A stretch of 64,000 bases of DNA. It comes from Chrysomallon squamiferum. Lineage: Eukaryota; Mollusca; Gastropoda; Neomphalida; Peltospiridae. The position numbers and the translations under genes are program-made. Shown piece by piece: positions 50,267 through 56,033 of the stretch (its first letter is position 1; every line of letters starts with the position of its first letter). The DNA is taken from assembly GCA_012295275.1 (NCBI GenBank), contig CM022676.1:9195586-9259585 (forward strand). The letters run 5' to 3'. The notes beneath the pieces are model-generated. The model was not told the DNA's origin, did no database searches, and saw only the letters and a program-made list of their open reading frames with translations.

Positions 50267-50428
50267 TGTCTGTGTTAGAGTGTTTTTGATAAAAAGTAAA
50301 AATACAAAACATTTTGTTTCAGAATACTGCAAGGAGAGGAACTCACCTATGACTACAAATTTCCCATCGAAGAAGTTAAAATACCCTGCACATGTAAATC
50401 TCTGCGATGTAGACGATACCTGAATTAA
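12804..50428 (+). CDS. trx: Trithorax / KMT2A-B-type H3K4 methyltransferase, full gene model (33 coding exons)
   Basis: Nuclear H3K4 methyltransferase scaffold of the COMPASS-like complex; maintains active transcription. Exons: 12804-12971, 14339-15881, 16379-16585, 17150-17326, 19882-20240, 20894-21098, 21497-21544, 22074-22356, 22917-23030, 24538-24648, 25055-25216, 26245-26434, 26767-26880, 27666-27853, 28389-30215, 30909-31016, 31204-31277, 31637-31785, 32261-32275, 32942-33072, 34040-34177, 34886-35044, 35674-35791, 36229-36307, 37251-45053, 45781-45996, 46467-46675, 47262-47416, 47908-47991, 48489-48618, 49302-49397, 49740-49807, 50323-50428. All junctions are GT-AG with compatible phases. 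Conceptual length is about 5,177 residues. Domain order: FPGRP menin-like motif, AT hooks, nuclear-receptor-type fingers, CXXC, PHD1-3, split bromodomain, extended PHD, FYRN, KIX-like motif, FYRC, WIN, SET, post-SET. Frameshifts in exons 5 and 25 need correction; everything downstream is intact, so I do not call it a pseudogene. FYRN-FYRC spacing and PHD plus CXXC order place it in KMT2A/B, not KMT2C/D or SET1. Confidence 0.93.
12972..14338 (+). other. trx intron 1
   Basis: AT-rich. Two ATGGC-containing CpG patches (near 13004 and 13214) resemble initiation or YY1-type sites. Ends in a TA microsatellite and TTTTTTGCACAG. No other gene. Confidence 0.6.
14339..15881 (+). CDS. trx: trx exon 2: basic region with AT hooks
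   Basis: About 514 codons, residues 57-570, open throughout. Opens [18 protein letters not shown]. Two AT hooks, KVGRPPS and [10 protein letters not shown] (about 14720-14790), bind AT-rich minor groove. The remainder is Lys/Ser/Pro-rich, low complexity, with SPxxSP-type segments at the end and a basic coiled stretch ([19 protein letters not shown]). Donor G|GTAAGT, phase 1. Confidence 0.88.
15882..16378 (+). other. trx intron 2
   Basis: AT-rich, no internal feature seen. Ends TCTCCTCAG. Confidence 0.6.
16379..16585 (+). CDS. trx: trx exon 3: first nuclear-receptor-type zinc finger
   Basis: Residues about 571-639. CAICGDPS, then [20 protein letters not shown], reproduces the nuclear receptor P-box finger (CxxCGD...YG..SCxGCxxFFRR). 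Spacing is C-x2-C-x13-C-x2-C. A variant of this domain has been described in Drosophila Trithorax; human KMT2A/B lack it. Phase 1 in and out. Confidence 0.85.
16586..17149 (+). other. trx intron 3
   Basis: Poly-T near 16829-16850 and an A run near 16960. Otherwise nothing recognised. Confidence 0.6.
17150..17326 (+). CDS. trx: trx exon 4: second nuclear-receptor-type zinc finger
   Basis: Continues [30 protein letters not shown]. The pattern C-x5-C-x9-C-x2-C plus the trailing WxHKC equals the second finger of nuclear receptor DNA-binding domains (CxIxxxxRxxCxxCRxxKC). All eight Cys of the two fingers are present, so the fold may bind DNA. Donor G|GTAGAT. Confidence 0.85.
17327..19881 (+). other. 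trx intron 4 with decayed tandem repeats
   Basis: 2.5 kb. A second copy of the exon 4 donor context (AAGGTAGATAATTATT) lies at about 17439. Several AAGGGAGATAAT motifs occur. Repeat 18116-18420 is listed separately; no gene otherwise. Confidence 0.6.
18116..18420 (+). repeat. Degenerate tandem repeat, about 68-bp unit
   Basis: Four to five units, each with AAGGGAGATAAT, CTTAATTAGTGTTGTAAATAC, ATTTCCAAAATTAT and TTCTTTGATG in the same order. Confidence 0.75.
19882..20240 (+). CDS. trx: trx exon 5: pre-[13 protein letters not shown] motif, frameshifted
   Basis: Ser/Pro-rich start ([11 protein letters not shown]), then [19 protein letters not shown] and KFPTPRL, followed by TGA at 20169. [14 protein letters not shown] resumes one frame over and runs to donor G|GTGAGT. 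Vertebrate KMT2A has RIKHVCRRA...RLSALP...EREK contiguous here, so both frames belong to one exon. A 1-nt deletion or 2-nt insertion near 20150-20170 is required. No plausible intron fits. Confidence 0.85.
20241..20893 (+). other. trx intron 5
   Basis: Long T homopolymers, (ATTT)n, (GT)n at about 20778-20802, and TTA tract abutting the TTTCGCAG acceptor. Confidence 0.7.
20894..21098 (+). CDS. trx: trx exon 6: first half of CXXC zinc finger
   Basis: Acidic ESSDDD, basic linker ([10 protein letters not shown]), then [22 protein letters not shown]. The two CxxCxxC clusters of a CXXC domain are intact. CXXC domains of KMT2A/B bind unmethylated CpG DNA. Confidence 0.9.
21099..21496 (+). other. 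trx intron 6
   Basis: TTA tract and T runs from about 21144, and poly-A at about 21430-21448. No coding features. Confidence 0.6.
21497..21544 (+). CDS. trx: trx exon 7: CXXC middle
   Basis: 48 nt, completing [15 protein letters not shown]. The KFGG of vertebrate KMT2A is KNGG here; the KQ-x-C ligand is kept. Confidence 0.8.
21545..22073 (+). repeat. trx intron 7: (GA)n(GACA)n, poly-T and (TTA)n
   Basis: GA dinucleotides at about 21586-21643 then GACA to 21666. Poly-T and TTA from about 21970 run into the TTGATCAG acceptor. Confidence 0.85.
22074..22356 (+). CDS. trx: trx exon 8: end of CXXC and linker
   Basis: [18 protein letters not shown] supplies the last CXXC cysteine (RKC). Then follows a Ser/Gly-rich linker. 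Donor AAG|GTAGGA, phase 0. Confidence 0.85.
22423..22660 (+). repeat. Pentanucleotide array in intron 8
   Basis: TTGTG units then TAGTA/TAGTG-type units. The minus-strand Tyr/Thr-rich frames here are artefacts. Confidence 0.85.
22917..23030 (+). CDS. trx: trx exon 9: linker before PHD1
   Basis: 38 codons, [16 protein letters not shown] to VHLIKADFK, phase 0. It is supported by splice sites and continuity with exon 10 ([15 protein letters not shown]), as in other KMT2 proteins. Confidence 0.78.
23031..24537 (+). other. trx intron 9
   Basis: 1.5 kb, very AT-rich. Loosely repeated phrases such as TATATCATTTAATTATATAA from 24060 to 24330. No coding signal. Confidence 0.6.
24538..24648 (+). CDS. 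trx: trx exon 10: PHD1 start
   Basis: 37 codons ending [12 protein letters not shown], the first zinc-ligand pair of PHD1. Phase 0. Confidence 0.88.
24840..25054 (+). repeat. 39-bp tandem repeat carrying copies of the exon 11 acceptor
   Basis: TTTCAG occurs at 24860, 24899 and 24938, spaced exactly 39 bp, and at the functional site 25054 (116 bp on, close to three units). Two decoys are followed by CTGATTCTTTGGCTTG or CTAATTCTTTGGCTTG plus AACCATTTTT, which resemble exon 11 itself (CTGATATTCTGCATGGCATG...GAACC). Confidence 0.7.
25055..25216 (+). CDS. trx: trx exon 11: PHD1 end, PHD2 start
   Basis: 54 codons: [38 protein letters not shown]. The CCEPFHxFCL and ENWCCRRC motifs are diagnostic for KMT2A/B PHD1. 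Phase 0. Confidence 0.92.
25217..26244 (+). repeat. trx intron 11: 62-bp-class minisatellite, then long (TTTA)n
   Basis: From about 25280 to 25650, about six units containing AATAATCTGGTATATGTCAA, AAATAAACCATTGCTT and CCTCTGGAATAG. From about 25775 to 26244, imperfect TTTA/TTTACTTA repeats run directly into the acceptor TTTACAG. Confidence 0.9.
26245..26434 (+). CDS. trx: trx exon 12: PHD2
   Basis: [51 protein letters not shown]. Near-identical phrases occur in vertebrate KMT2A PHD2/PHD3 linker. Phase 0 to 1. Confidence 0.93.
26435..26766 (+). repeat. trx intron 12 with 31-34-bp repeats up to the acceptor
   Basis: About five units of TTATTTATAAACAAAGATTTGTG-type sequence from about 26606. 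The last unit ends GATTTGTGTGTTTCAG, the functional acceptor. Confidence 0.8.
26767..26880 (+). CDS. trx: trx exon 13: PHD3 first part
   Basis: [25 protein letters not shown] and [13 protein letters not shown]3 of KMT2A reads H3K4me3. Trp and Met positions of the aromatic cage region (DDDWESKM) look comparable to DDDYESKM in human. Confidence 0.9.
27057..27665 (+). repeat. 53-bp tandem array of splice acceptors before exon 14
   Basis: Each unit has TACTAACTATAGATGTATAATATC, a pyrimidine-rich TTACTTACATCATTGCAG, and ATTATTATATA. The AG positions are 27109, 27162, 27215, 27268, 27321, 27375, 27428, 27493, 27546 (AG lost, GCAA), 27611 and the functional 27665. Steps are 53-54 bp except two of 65. 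The true acceptor is therefore the last unit. Confidence 0.9.
27666..27853 (+). CDS. trx: trx exon 14: PHD3 end and bromodomain start
   Basis: [21 protein letters not shown] completes PHD3. [22 protein letters not shown] is bromodomain helix Z (human counterpart contains SLKQVLTALLNS). Donor GAG|GTAAGT, phase 0. Confidence 0.9.
27854..28388 (+). repeat. trx intron 14: TTA/TAC trinucleotide array
   Basis: Almost entirely ATT/TTA with TAC/ACT blocks, up to the TATTTTACAG acceptor. Confidence 0.9.
28389..30215 (+). CDS. trx: trx exon 15: about 570-residue acidic insert inside the bromodomain
   Basis: 609 uninterrupted codons (residues about 1291-1899), Ser/Asp/Glu/Lys-rich and presumably disordered. 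Its end, [19 protein letters not shown] to [10 protein letters not shown], lines up with the DLEGVKRKMDQGNYTSV segment of the human KMT2A bromodomain, and the helices flanking it are in exons 14 and 16. The insert therefore sits in the loop between helices Z and A. Peptide repeats: PANKK/STNEN-type units (about 28915-29150) and IPKS...EQSEV units (about 29465-29578). Donor GTG|GTAAGTTGATA. Confidence 0.88.
30210..30640 (+). repeat. Tandem copies of the exon 15 donor in intron 15
   Basis: The junction ACTGTG|GTAAGTTGATA recurs downstream with intact GTAAGTTGATA at 30283, 30396, 30432, 30467 and 30502. Decayed copies follow at about 30593 (ATAAGTTGATA) and 30640. Three steps are 35-36 bp. Preceding bases (AAAATACTATG, AAAATACTGTG) copy the exon end. 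Confidence 0.85.
30909..31016 (+). CDS. trx: trx exon 16: bromodomain continued
   Basis: 36 codons: [19 protein letters not shown] to VRSTFIK. Compare EFSDDIVKIIQAAINSD in human. Confidence 0.9.
31204..31277 (+). CDS. trx: trx exon 17: bromodomain end
   Basis: [20 protein letters not shown], matching QMERVFPWFSVKKSRFWE. Phase 2 donor GA|GTAAGT. Confidence 0.9.
31637..31785 (+). CDS. trx: trx exon 18: conserved [10 protein letters not shown] block with HCF-1-type motif
   Basis: [40 protein letters not shown] fits the HCF-1 binding pattern [DE]HxY; human KMT2A has DHNY at the same place. Confidence 0.88.
31786..32941 (+). other. trx introns 18-19: microsatellites around a microexon
   Basis: TAC/TTA/TCA trinucleotides at 32020-32220, (ATTT)n at 32330-32400, and ATT/ATC arrays at 32580-32940 running into the exon 20 acceptor. 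An ATTACAG at 32751 is followed by no usable frame. Confidence 0.75.
32261..32275 (+). CDS. trx: trx exon 19: candidate 15-nt microexon
   Basis: GCTTTAACAG acceptor, 15 nt encoding DESQP across the phase-1 junctions, then GTAATT. Including or skipping it keeps the frame, so it could be an alternative exon or a chance site. Confidence 0.45.
32942..33072 (+). CDS. trx: trx exon 20: extended PHD start
   Basis: [21 protein letters not shown] linker, then [15 protein letters not shown], the first Cys pair of the extended PHD (human RQCALCLTYGDDSAND). Confidence 0.88.
33073..34039 (+). repeat. trx intron 20: degenerate 75-85-bp repeats
   Basis: About 33130-33320 holds a roughly 100-bp duplication (AAATCTATGGAA twice). 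About 33450-33940 holds around six diverged units with CACCTGNNTATAACAGCCACC, TTAAGTTTCCT and AATGCATNNAGTTTTA-type phrases. No gene. Confidence 0.7.
34040..34177 (+). CDS. trx: trx exon 21: extended PHD
   Basis: [43 protein letters not shown]. Strong match to the vertebrate ePHD. Phase 0. Confidence 0.93.
34178..34885 (+). other. trx intron 21 with an interspersed repeat copy
   Basis: Contains the plus-oriented dispersed repeat (34376-34618). The rest is AT-rich. Confidence 0.6.
34376..34618 (+). repeat. Dispersed repeat, copy in intron 21
   Basis: Diverged, inverted partner of 11460-11727, with the shared landmarks given there. Confidence 0.7.
34886..35044 (+). CDS. trx: trx exon 22: extended PHD end
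   Basis: [40 protein letters not shown]. All expected Cys/His ligands are present. Confidence 0.93.
35045..35673 (+). other. trx intron 22
   Basis: (ATTT)n and GATT repeats at about 35085-35240, otherwise AT-rich unique sequence. Confidence 0.7.
35674..35791 (+). CDS. trx: trx exon 23: start of FYRN
   Basis: [34 protein letters not shown]. Equivalent to the FEVFRRVFVDFEG...MMIG part of human FYRN. Confidence 0.9.
35944..36228 (+). repeat. 132-bp tandem repeat containing the exon 24 acceptor
   Basis: Acceptor AGs at 35964, 36096 and the functional 36228 are exactly 132 bp apart. Decoys read TTTAGGGTCATATACTGTAG and CTTTAGGGTCGTGTACTGTAG; the real one reads CTTCAGGGTCGTGTACTATTG. So about 12 bases of exon are included in the repeat. 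The decoys lead to TAA within about 13 codons. Confidence 0.92.
36229..36307 (+). CDS. trx: trx exon 24: FYRN middle
   Basis: [26 protein letters not shown], equivalent to GSMTIDCLGILNDLSD... in human. Phase 1 to 2. Confidence 0.88.
36308..37250 (+). other. trx intron 24
   Basis: (GT)n at 36367-36398 and poly-T at about 36551-36574. No gene. Confidence 0.65.
37251..45053 (+). CDS. trx: trx exon 25: giant 7.8-kb exon, FYRN end to pre-FYRC
   Basis: Begins [19 protein letters not shown], the end of FYRN. About 2,600 mostly disordered residues follow. Features: a one-base frameshift between 39515 and 39552, where two long coding frames overlap; a C-x2-C-x12-H-x4-C finger [20 protein letters not shown] (40789-40863); KLDGIKD (40958-40978), the nearest thing to a taspase-1 site; a third AT hook KKRGRPRKH (about 41311-41340); a 14-residue NQxNxSSxQ repeat (42961-43125); His/Gln and Ser runs (43543-43580, 44117-44166); and [17 protein letters not shown] (43907-43960), matching the KIX-binding ILPSDIMDFVLKNT of human KMT2A. 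KMT2A also has a very large exon at this place. Donor G|GTAGGA. Confidence 0.92.
45054..45780 (+). other. trx intron 25
   Basis: T homopolymers and (ATTT)n at about 45568-45602. Duplicated TTATACGTTTTTAACTT phrases near 45110-45160. No gene. Confidence 0.65.
45781..45996 (+). CDS. trx: trx exon 26: FYRC start
   Basis: Linker [12 protein letters not shown], then [21 protein letters not shown], the first strands of FYRC. Acceptor TTATTCAG, with phase 1 on both sides. Confidence 0.88.
45997..46466 (+). repeat. trx intron 26: TTTA/TTAC tetranucleotide array
   Basis: From about 46105, imperfect (TTTA)n and (TTAC)n to the acceptor TTTACTCAG. A unit GTTTACTCACTTAGGCAGTTA occurs twice, 60 bp apart. 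Confidence 0.9.
46467..46675 (+). CDS. trx: trx exon 27: FYRC
   Basis: [57 protein letters not shown]. Strong FYRC match; FYRC pairs with FYRN. Confidence 0.93.
46676..47261 (+). other. trx intron 27
   Basis: AT-rich with loosely repeated TTATATTAAATTATATTTTGTAAA-like phrases. No gene. Confidence 0.6.
47262..47416 (+). CDS. trx: trx exon 28: WIN motif
   Basis: [19 protein letters not shown] carries the WDR5-interaction motif; Arg codon at 47292-47294 corresponds to human R3765. The residue before Arg is Ile instead of the usual Ala. Confidence 0.9.
47417..47907 (+). other. trx intron 28
   Basis: CA and GA dinucleotide runs at about 47480-47565 and 47680-47725. No gene. Confidence 0.65.
47908..47991 (+). 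CDS. trx: trx exon 29: pre-SET segment
   Basis: [28 protein letters not shown]. Compare SMDLPMPMRFRHLKKTSKEAVGVYR in human. Confidence 0.92.
47992..48488 (+). repeat. trx intron 29: (CT)n and (GT)n
   Basis: CT run at about 48058-48138 and GT run at about 48168-48189. The remainder has no feature. Confidence 0.85.
48489..48618 (+). CDS. trx: trx exon 30: SET domain N-terminal part
   Basis: [46 protein letters not shown] contributes to cofactor binding in SET domains. Confidence 0.96.
48619..49301 (+). other. trx intron 30
   Basis: AT-rich with poly-T near 49122-49142. No feature. Confidence 0.6.
49302..49397 (+). CDS. trx: trx exon 31: SET catalytic core
   Basis: [29 protein letters not shown]. 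The NHSCEPNC motif is split by the intron between Glu and Pro. Confidence 0.96.
49398..49739 (+). repeat. trx intron 31: CA microsatellite and about 40-bp minisatellite
   Basis: CA tracts, then about five units of AGAATATATACACACATTTGTACACACACAG type. Frames on both strands here are artefacts. Confidence 0.9.
49740..49807 (+). CDS. trx: trx exon 32: SET
   Basis: [20 protein letters not shown], then MR. Acceptor is TTTCAAG, donor CA|GTGAGT, phase 2. Confidence 0.94.
49808..50322 (+). other. trx intron 32 with (GT)n
   Basis: AT-rich. GT repeat with TCTGTG interruptions at about 50175-50275. Confidence 0.8.
50323..50428 (+). CDS. trx: trx exon 33: SET end, post-SET, stop
   Basis: [14 protein letters not shown] carries the catalytic Tyr. 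Post-[18 protein letters not shown] keeps the C-x-C-x4-C zinc ligands, then TAA at 50426-50428. Confidence 0.95.
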
Positions 50429-50439
50429 AACAAACTGAA

Positions 50440-50945
50440 AACAGTCGTTAAAAACATCTACAGAAAGAAAACAGTTAAAAAACATCTACAGATAGAAAAC
50501 AGTTAAAAACATCTACAGAAAGAAAACAGTTAAAAACATCTACAGAAAGAAAACAGTTAAAAATCTACAGAAAGAAAACAGATAAAAATATCTACAGAAA
50601 GAAAACAGTTAAAAACATCTACAGAAAGAAAACAGATAAAAACATCTACAGAAAGAAAACAGTTAAAAACATCTACAGAAAGAAAACAGTTAAAAATCTA
50701 CAGAAAGAAAACAGATAAAACATCTACAGAAAGAAAACAGTTAAAAACATCTACAGAAAGAAAACAGTTAAAAACATCTAGAGAAAGAAAACAGTTAAAA
50801 ACATCTACAGAAAGAAAACAGTTAAAAAACATCTACAGAAAGAAAACAGTTAAAAACATCTACAGAGAGAAAACAGTTAAAAAACATCTACAGACAGAAA
50901 ACATGTTAAAAAACATCTACAGAATGAAAACAATTACAAAAAATA
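50440..50945 (+). repeat. 26-28-bp tandem array in the trx 3' UTR
   Basis: About 18-20 units of AACAGTTAAAAACATCTACAGAAAGAA, beginning a few bases after the stop codon. Contains many CTACAG acceptor-like motifs. Confidence 0.92.
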
Positions 50946-53377
50946 CTAATGAAAGTATCAGAGACATTTGAACTGAAAGAATTTGAGAAATAATTGTGAA
51001 AAAGACAATTCAAATTTTTTTAAAATACAGTTAAAGGCAGTAAGAATGCATGTTGATATGAACTGAAATATTCCTAAAAACAGGCTTAAAGAACTGAAAA
51101 AATGTATATTTATTTAAGTATTTAAAAACAACATTTGAGGAAAATTAAAGTGAATGACATCTGAAGAGAAATGTTTTTAAAACGTATAAAAAAAAAAACT
51201 GAAAAAGAAAAAGGGAACATTTCAAAAACTTCAGAACTCTTATATCTCCTTGAAAAAGAAAAACAAGATTTAAAAATGAGCAGTTTCAAGATGAAAAGGA
51301 ATTAGTCTCAAAGTTTCACTGTTAAAAATCATTCAGTGATTGAACCAGATCTCAAGAATATACTAAAAATGACTAGAAAGAATTAAAAACGTGTCTAGAA
51401 TTATTTATTAATAGATTAAGAAGAAAGACATTTGAGAAAGAATTGTTAGTTTTTAGTAAATAGTTTTAAAAATTTGATGGAGAATTTGAAAAAAAAAAAC
51501 AATGAATGAAGAGATAAATCATTTTCTTATTTTTATTACATACATGTAAACCACAGATGAGAAAAAAAACAAAACAAATAAAGACAATAAAAATATGTAA
51601 ATTATTTTTAAACCAAATTAGGCAGCAAATATGGTGTGGTTTTTTTTTTTCTCATTTTTCTTTTAAATTTCTGAATCAAAAATTAGAGAACAGAATTTTG
51701 CATAATTGTTTACGGAATTGTTTTCAAAGTATTATCTAAAATTAAAAAATGCATATAATTTGTTTTTGATATCTTCTTTGCTCCCTGTTAATTAATGATT
51801 AGTAGATTAGTGATAGATTAGTGGCATATTATTTTTACTTTAGTACTGAACATTTGTGTGTGTATTTACTTTTTACGTGCAGTGACAGAAATTCACAAAA
51901 CGTCTTGATTATTATTTATTAAAATTTAATTGGTATTACTGTTTATTGTTGCTGCTGTTATGATTCAAGAACCAAAATTAATATTTTCCTCAAATTATAT
52001 AATTAAATTTCATTTGAGATTTTTTTTTTTATTACTACTGCTGTTTCATTATTTATTTGTTATTGTTATTTTTTATTATTACTTTTATTGTTTATGGTAT
52101 AACAACAACCAGTGTTAGCATTTCGACAATTCATGTAACTAAATTTTGTTTGAGATTTCTTTTGTTATTGATGTTGTATTTTTATTTATTTTATGATTTT
52201 TATAGGCATTATTATTTTTTTTTTTTTTTTTTATTGTTTATTATACAATAATAGCCAATATTAATATTTCTACAATTTTTATAACTAAATTTACTTAGTA
52301 ATTTTTCTTATTTATTTTATTCTTCTTATTATTATTATTATTATTATTACTATCTTAATCATTAATTGTTATTTTTATGATTTATAACAATAACCATTAT
52401 TAATATCTCCACAAATCATATAACTTTAAATTCCATTTATTATTGTTTCTCACTATAATTTAAAACGATTTTGAATCATGACCTGATTTTGGAGTCTATA
52501 AAAGATTAAAGTGATCATAAAAATCTTTATTTAACCTTAAATGTATGCATGGAGTTGAGAACAAATTATTTTTTCATACATAATATTGCAAGTGAACAAT
52601 TTCACTTGTTTGCTGAACCACAATCTTTACTAACAGTAAAGCATGACAACATGATTTCATTACTGAGGTCACATGAAGGCTACTATTATACCACATTATT
52701 TCATTATTAATAAATTATTAATGATTTTTATTTTTATATTTTTTAATATTTTTTTAAAGTTCAGAATACTGCGAACAATAAGGGTTAATTAAGTGAATTA
52801 AATTTACTATATGCAAATGGAAATATTTTTGAATAAGAAACAACTTTGGTACAAATCATGTATCTTGTTACTTTGTAATCATACTTGATTATTAGCAAAG
52901 ATTTGAAGTGAAATTTTTTTTTTTTTTTAAATATCTTTTAAAAGCATAAATGATGTATTTATTATTCAAACCGTCATGATACATTCTAGAAAGTGCCTTT
53001 CAGTGTTTTGTTTTGTTTTTTTAACTTGAATATTATTTACAAAATTTTGTCATAATATTTGAATCTTTTTGATTATTCAACCATTTGTAATTATAACTTT
53101 AATTATATTAGTTATATCAGTGATTAATATCTGTTTTTCAATATATATATATATATATTTTTTTTTTTTTTAAATAAAAGGGGAAATTTTTCTGCAGTAA
53201 TTTACTACTATCATTATTATTTTCCTTGATTATAAATCTGATGTTTTGTTTAAATATTTAAATTTAGTAATTATGAAAAAAAAAGAAAACAGTGTTTTTG
53301 ATAATTATTATAACTGTTTTGTTTCATAATTTCTCTTTTTCTTTTTTTTGCTTTATTGATTTATTTATTTTATTTTA

Positions 53378-53446
<69 letters not shown>

Positions 53447-54051
53447 GTTAAACAGCATAATTCCCCAGAAAACAAATATTCATTTTAAGTAGTAATTTTA
53501 TTTTGAGAGTTCTGAGTGATTTTCTTTGCCTATTTTTAATTTTATTTAATTTTATTTTTATTTTTACTTGGGATGGGTGGGTTGTTTTGTGGGAAACAAA
53601 ATTTCTTTATTATTATTTATTAAAAAAAAAAAAAAAAAATTTGGGGGGAGGGTTGGGGGGCCTCTGATGTATCAGATGCCTTGGTATGTACTGTCCTGTC
53701 ACAGCAAAATGAATGGGAAATATCATTACTCGTGTTTTGTATGAATAACCCAGAGCATTCACTCGTGTTGTCACTAATAATTACCACACAACTAATTCTT
53801 GATAACAGAATTTAAAAATAGTTTTGTCTTCTTCTTAAACATCAGGTTATTAATTTCATAGTAAATCTGGAGAAGGGCATTAACCATATTTTTTTATTTT
53901 TGTTGTTGTTTTTTTACAGAGAGATATTTTTAGATTCTTAATTCATAAATTTAAATACATCTATTTAATCACTTCAGTAATTTAATTCAGTTTTTTACAA
54001 TAATACTAACCTTCATTTGTGTGTATTGTTTTACAAATCCAATAATCAGAA

Positions 54052-54083
<32 letters not shown>

Positions 54084-54955
54084 TTTAAGAAAACGAACCA
54101 ACCTTGTATGCAAAATATTTGTGTTAATTTGGTATGAATCAGTATTTTTAACAAATCCTAAGCTGAAGATACTAATTCTTTCTTTTTTCACCTTTAATAT
54201 TATTATTATTTCAAGCAAGAAGGTCACATTGTTGTTTTTGTTCTTTTTCATTCTCATAATTACAGATCAAGAATTACTTGTTAATGTTTTCTACAAAAGA
54301 CCAAAATAATTTGAGTCTTTTTTTTTTTTTTTGTATTGATTGTGCATCTAGGATTTAAATAAGAATTATTATTTAAAATTTTTCTTTTTTACAAATAATG
54401 TTATTTATCTTCACGAAAGCAAGAAAAAGTGCCTTTTCCATTTTAAGACTGGTTGTAAATAAATATCATGTTTTGTCATTTTTATTTCACCAGTATCAGG
54501 ATTGTGTCAACAAGTCAACAAAACACAATAATGTAAAAAAAAAAAAAAAAAAATGTAAATTTGTTTTTAATCTCTTTTTTTTTTTTTTTTTTTAGCATTT
54601 TGTAAATAGATGTAAATTTGTATGCCTTTTATTCCTACAGTTTATGTAAATTTTATCAATGTCGATATCATTTTTGTTGAAATTTGTAACATTTTGTTTG
54701 CCCTTTTCATACAAATGTAAATAAATTTCGTTAACAAATTTTTTCCTAAATTGTTGGTTCATTATTAATTTTCCGAATTAATATATTTAAAAAAATATTT
54801 ATAGCATTGTTTCTTCATATCATCTCTTATTATTGTTATGTAGTGTATATATACATTGTACTTTCTTTTTTTTCTTTTTTTTTTTTGTGAGTCTGTATTT
54901 TGAATGGGATATATTTCAAAGTCTGAAGGTTGTTTAAAGACTGAATAAAAACCTA
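50946..54955 (+). other. Probable long trx 3' UTR / downstream sequence
   Basis: AT-rich, with poly-T, TTA arrays (52332-52348; 53382-53445) and no coding frame. Plus-strand poly(A) signals AATAAA at 54719 and 54944 are candidate gene ends. Confidence 0.4.
54944..54949 (+). terminator. Candidate poly(A) signal for trx
   Basis: CTGAATAAAAACC in AT-rich sequence. Another at 54719. Usage cannot be determined from sequence. Confidence 0.3.
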
Positions 54956-55584
54956 TTCCACTGTAGATATATATATATATTTAATAAGCAAAATAGCACC
55001 ATGTTTACACACACACAAATATACATAAGCAGTGTTATTTCCCGTTCCAACCAGCTCTCTTAATTTTGTTTTTTTAAAGACCATAGCATGTAATTTCCTG
55101 AATGTGAGAAACTGAAAAGAGCTTTGAACACAGTAATACCATGAACAGAGATTTGACACAAATACCATAAATACAGTAATGCCATGATAATGGTTTTTGA
55201 AACAAATAACATAACTATGTCTTGCCAAAGTAACACCATGATTAGGACTTTGTCACAAATACCACAAGAGAGCAAAATAATTTTAAAAATAATGTTTAAA
55301 AAAAAAATAATAATTTAAAATTCAAAAGAATTAAAAACCACAACTTTCCTATAATTGTGTGTGAACTTTATAATGTTGTCTTTTTTTGTTTGTTGTTGTT
55401 GTTTTAAATTGGTTTTGTATTTAGAATTCAGTATGATCTCCCATATTCCAAAATAAAAATCATGGTTTGAAAATCCTGATATATCGTGACAGAAAATCCA
55501 GAAAACTAATAACTGAACCTCCATTTTGTTTTCTGTTGGCTGTTTTGGTTGAATGACTCTGGATTATATTTTCACTTATCAAAG

Positions 55585-55745
55585 AGTTTGGTACGTGCTG
55601 CACTGTCCATAACAAGCGGTGTGTATATAAAAAGACACTTGCTGTTGAAAAAGCATAACTTCACATGACAGCAAGCTTTCTTTTTTTTCATTTTCTCTCT
55701 GGTCCTTAACCCCACACATAAAATCAAAGACACATTAAAACCCTG
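55585..55745 (+). repeat. Decayed molluscan SINE-like repeat
   Basis: TTTGGTACGTGCTGCACTGTC, TGTATATAAAAAGACACTTGCTG and TCTGGTCCTTAACC follow the order of the tail of a common molluscan interspersed repeat recalled from memory (GGTATGTGCT, ATATAAAAGATCCCTTGCTGC, GGTCCTTAACC). Related fragments: 53679-53700, 57283-57310 and, inverted, 59938-60180. Confidence 0.45.
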
Positions 55746-56000
55746 CTTTATTCATTTTCTTCGAATATTCATTCATTGGTTTTCAAAATAAAACAAAGTC
55801 TGGTTGTACTAAAATATATATTTATTTATGTGGCCATATAACTTTGGCAGCAGTATTTTTTTTTTTAAAGAAAAAAAAAAAGTGTTTATGTACAAAAATG
55901 AAAACATAACGGAATAAAGGAGAAATAATTAAGTACATCGTTTTCAGAATTCTTCTAGAAATGGAGATTTCGTGAAAATTACAAACTCTTATTATTTTTC

Positions 56001-56033
<33 letters not shown>

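Noticed and set aside
12804-50428. Trithorax as a pseudogene because of two frameshifts
   Set aside because: Over 30 exons with consensus splice sites, intact zinc ligands and intact SET catalytic motifs argue for a functional gene with sequence errors.
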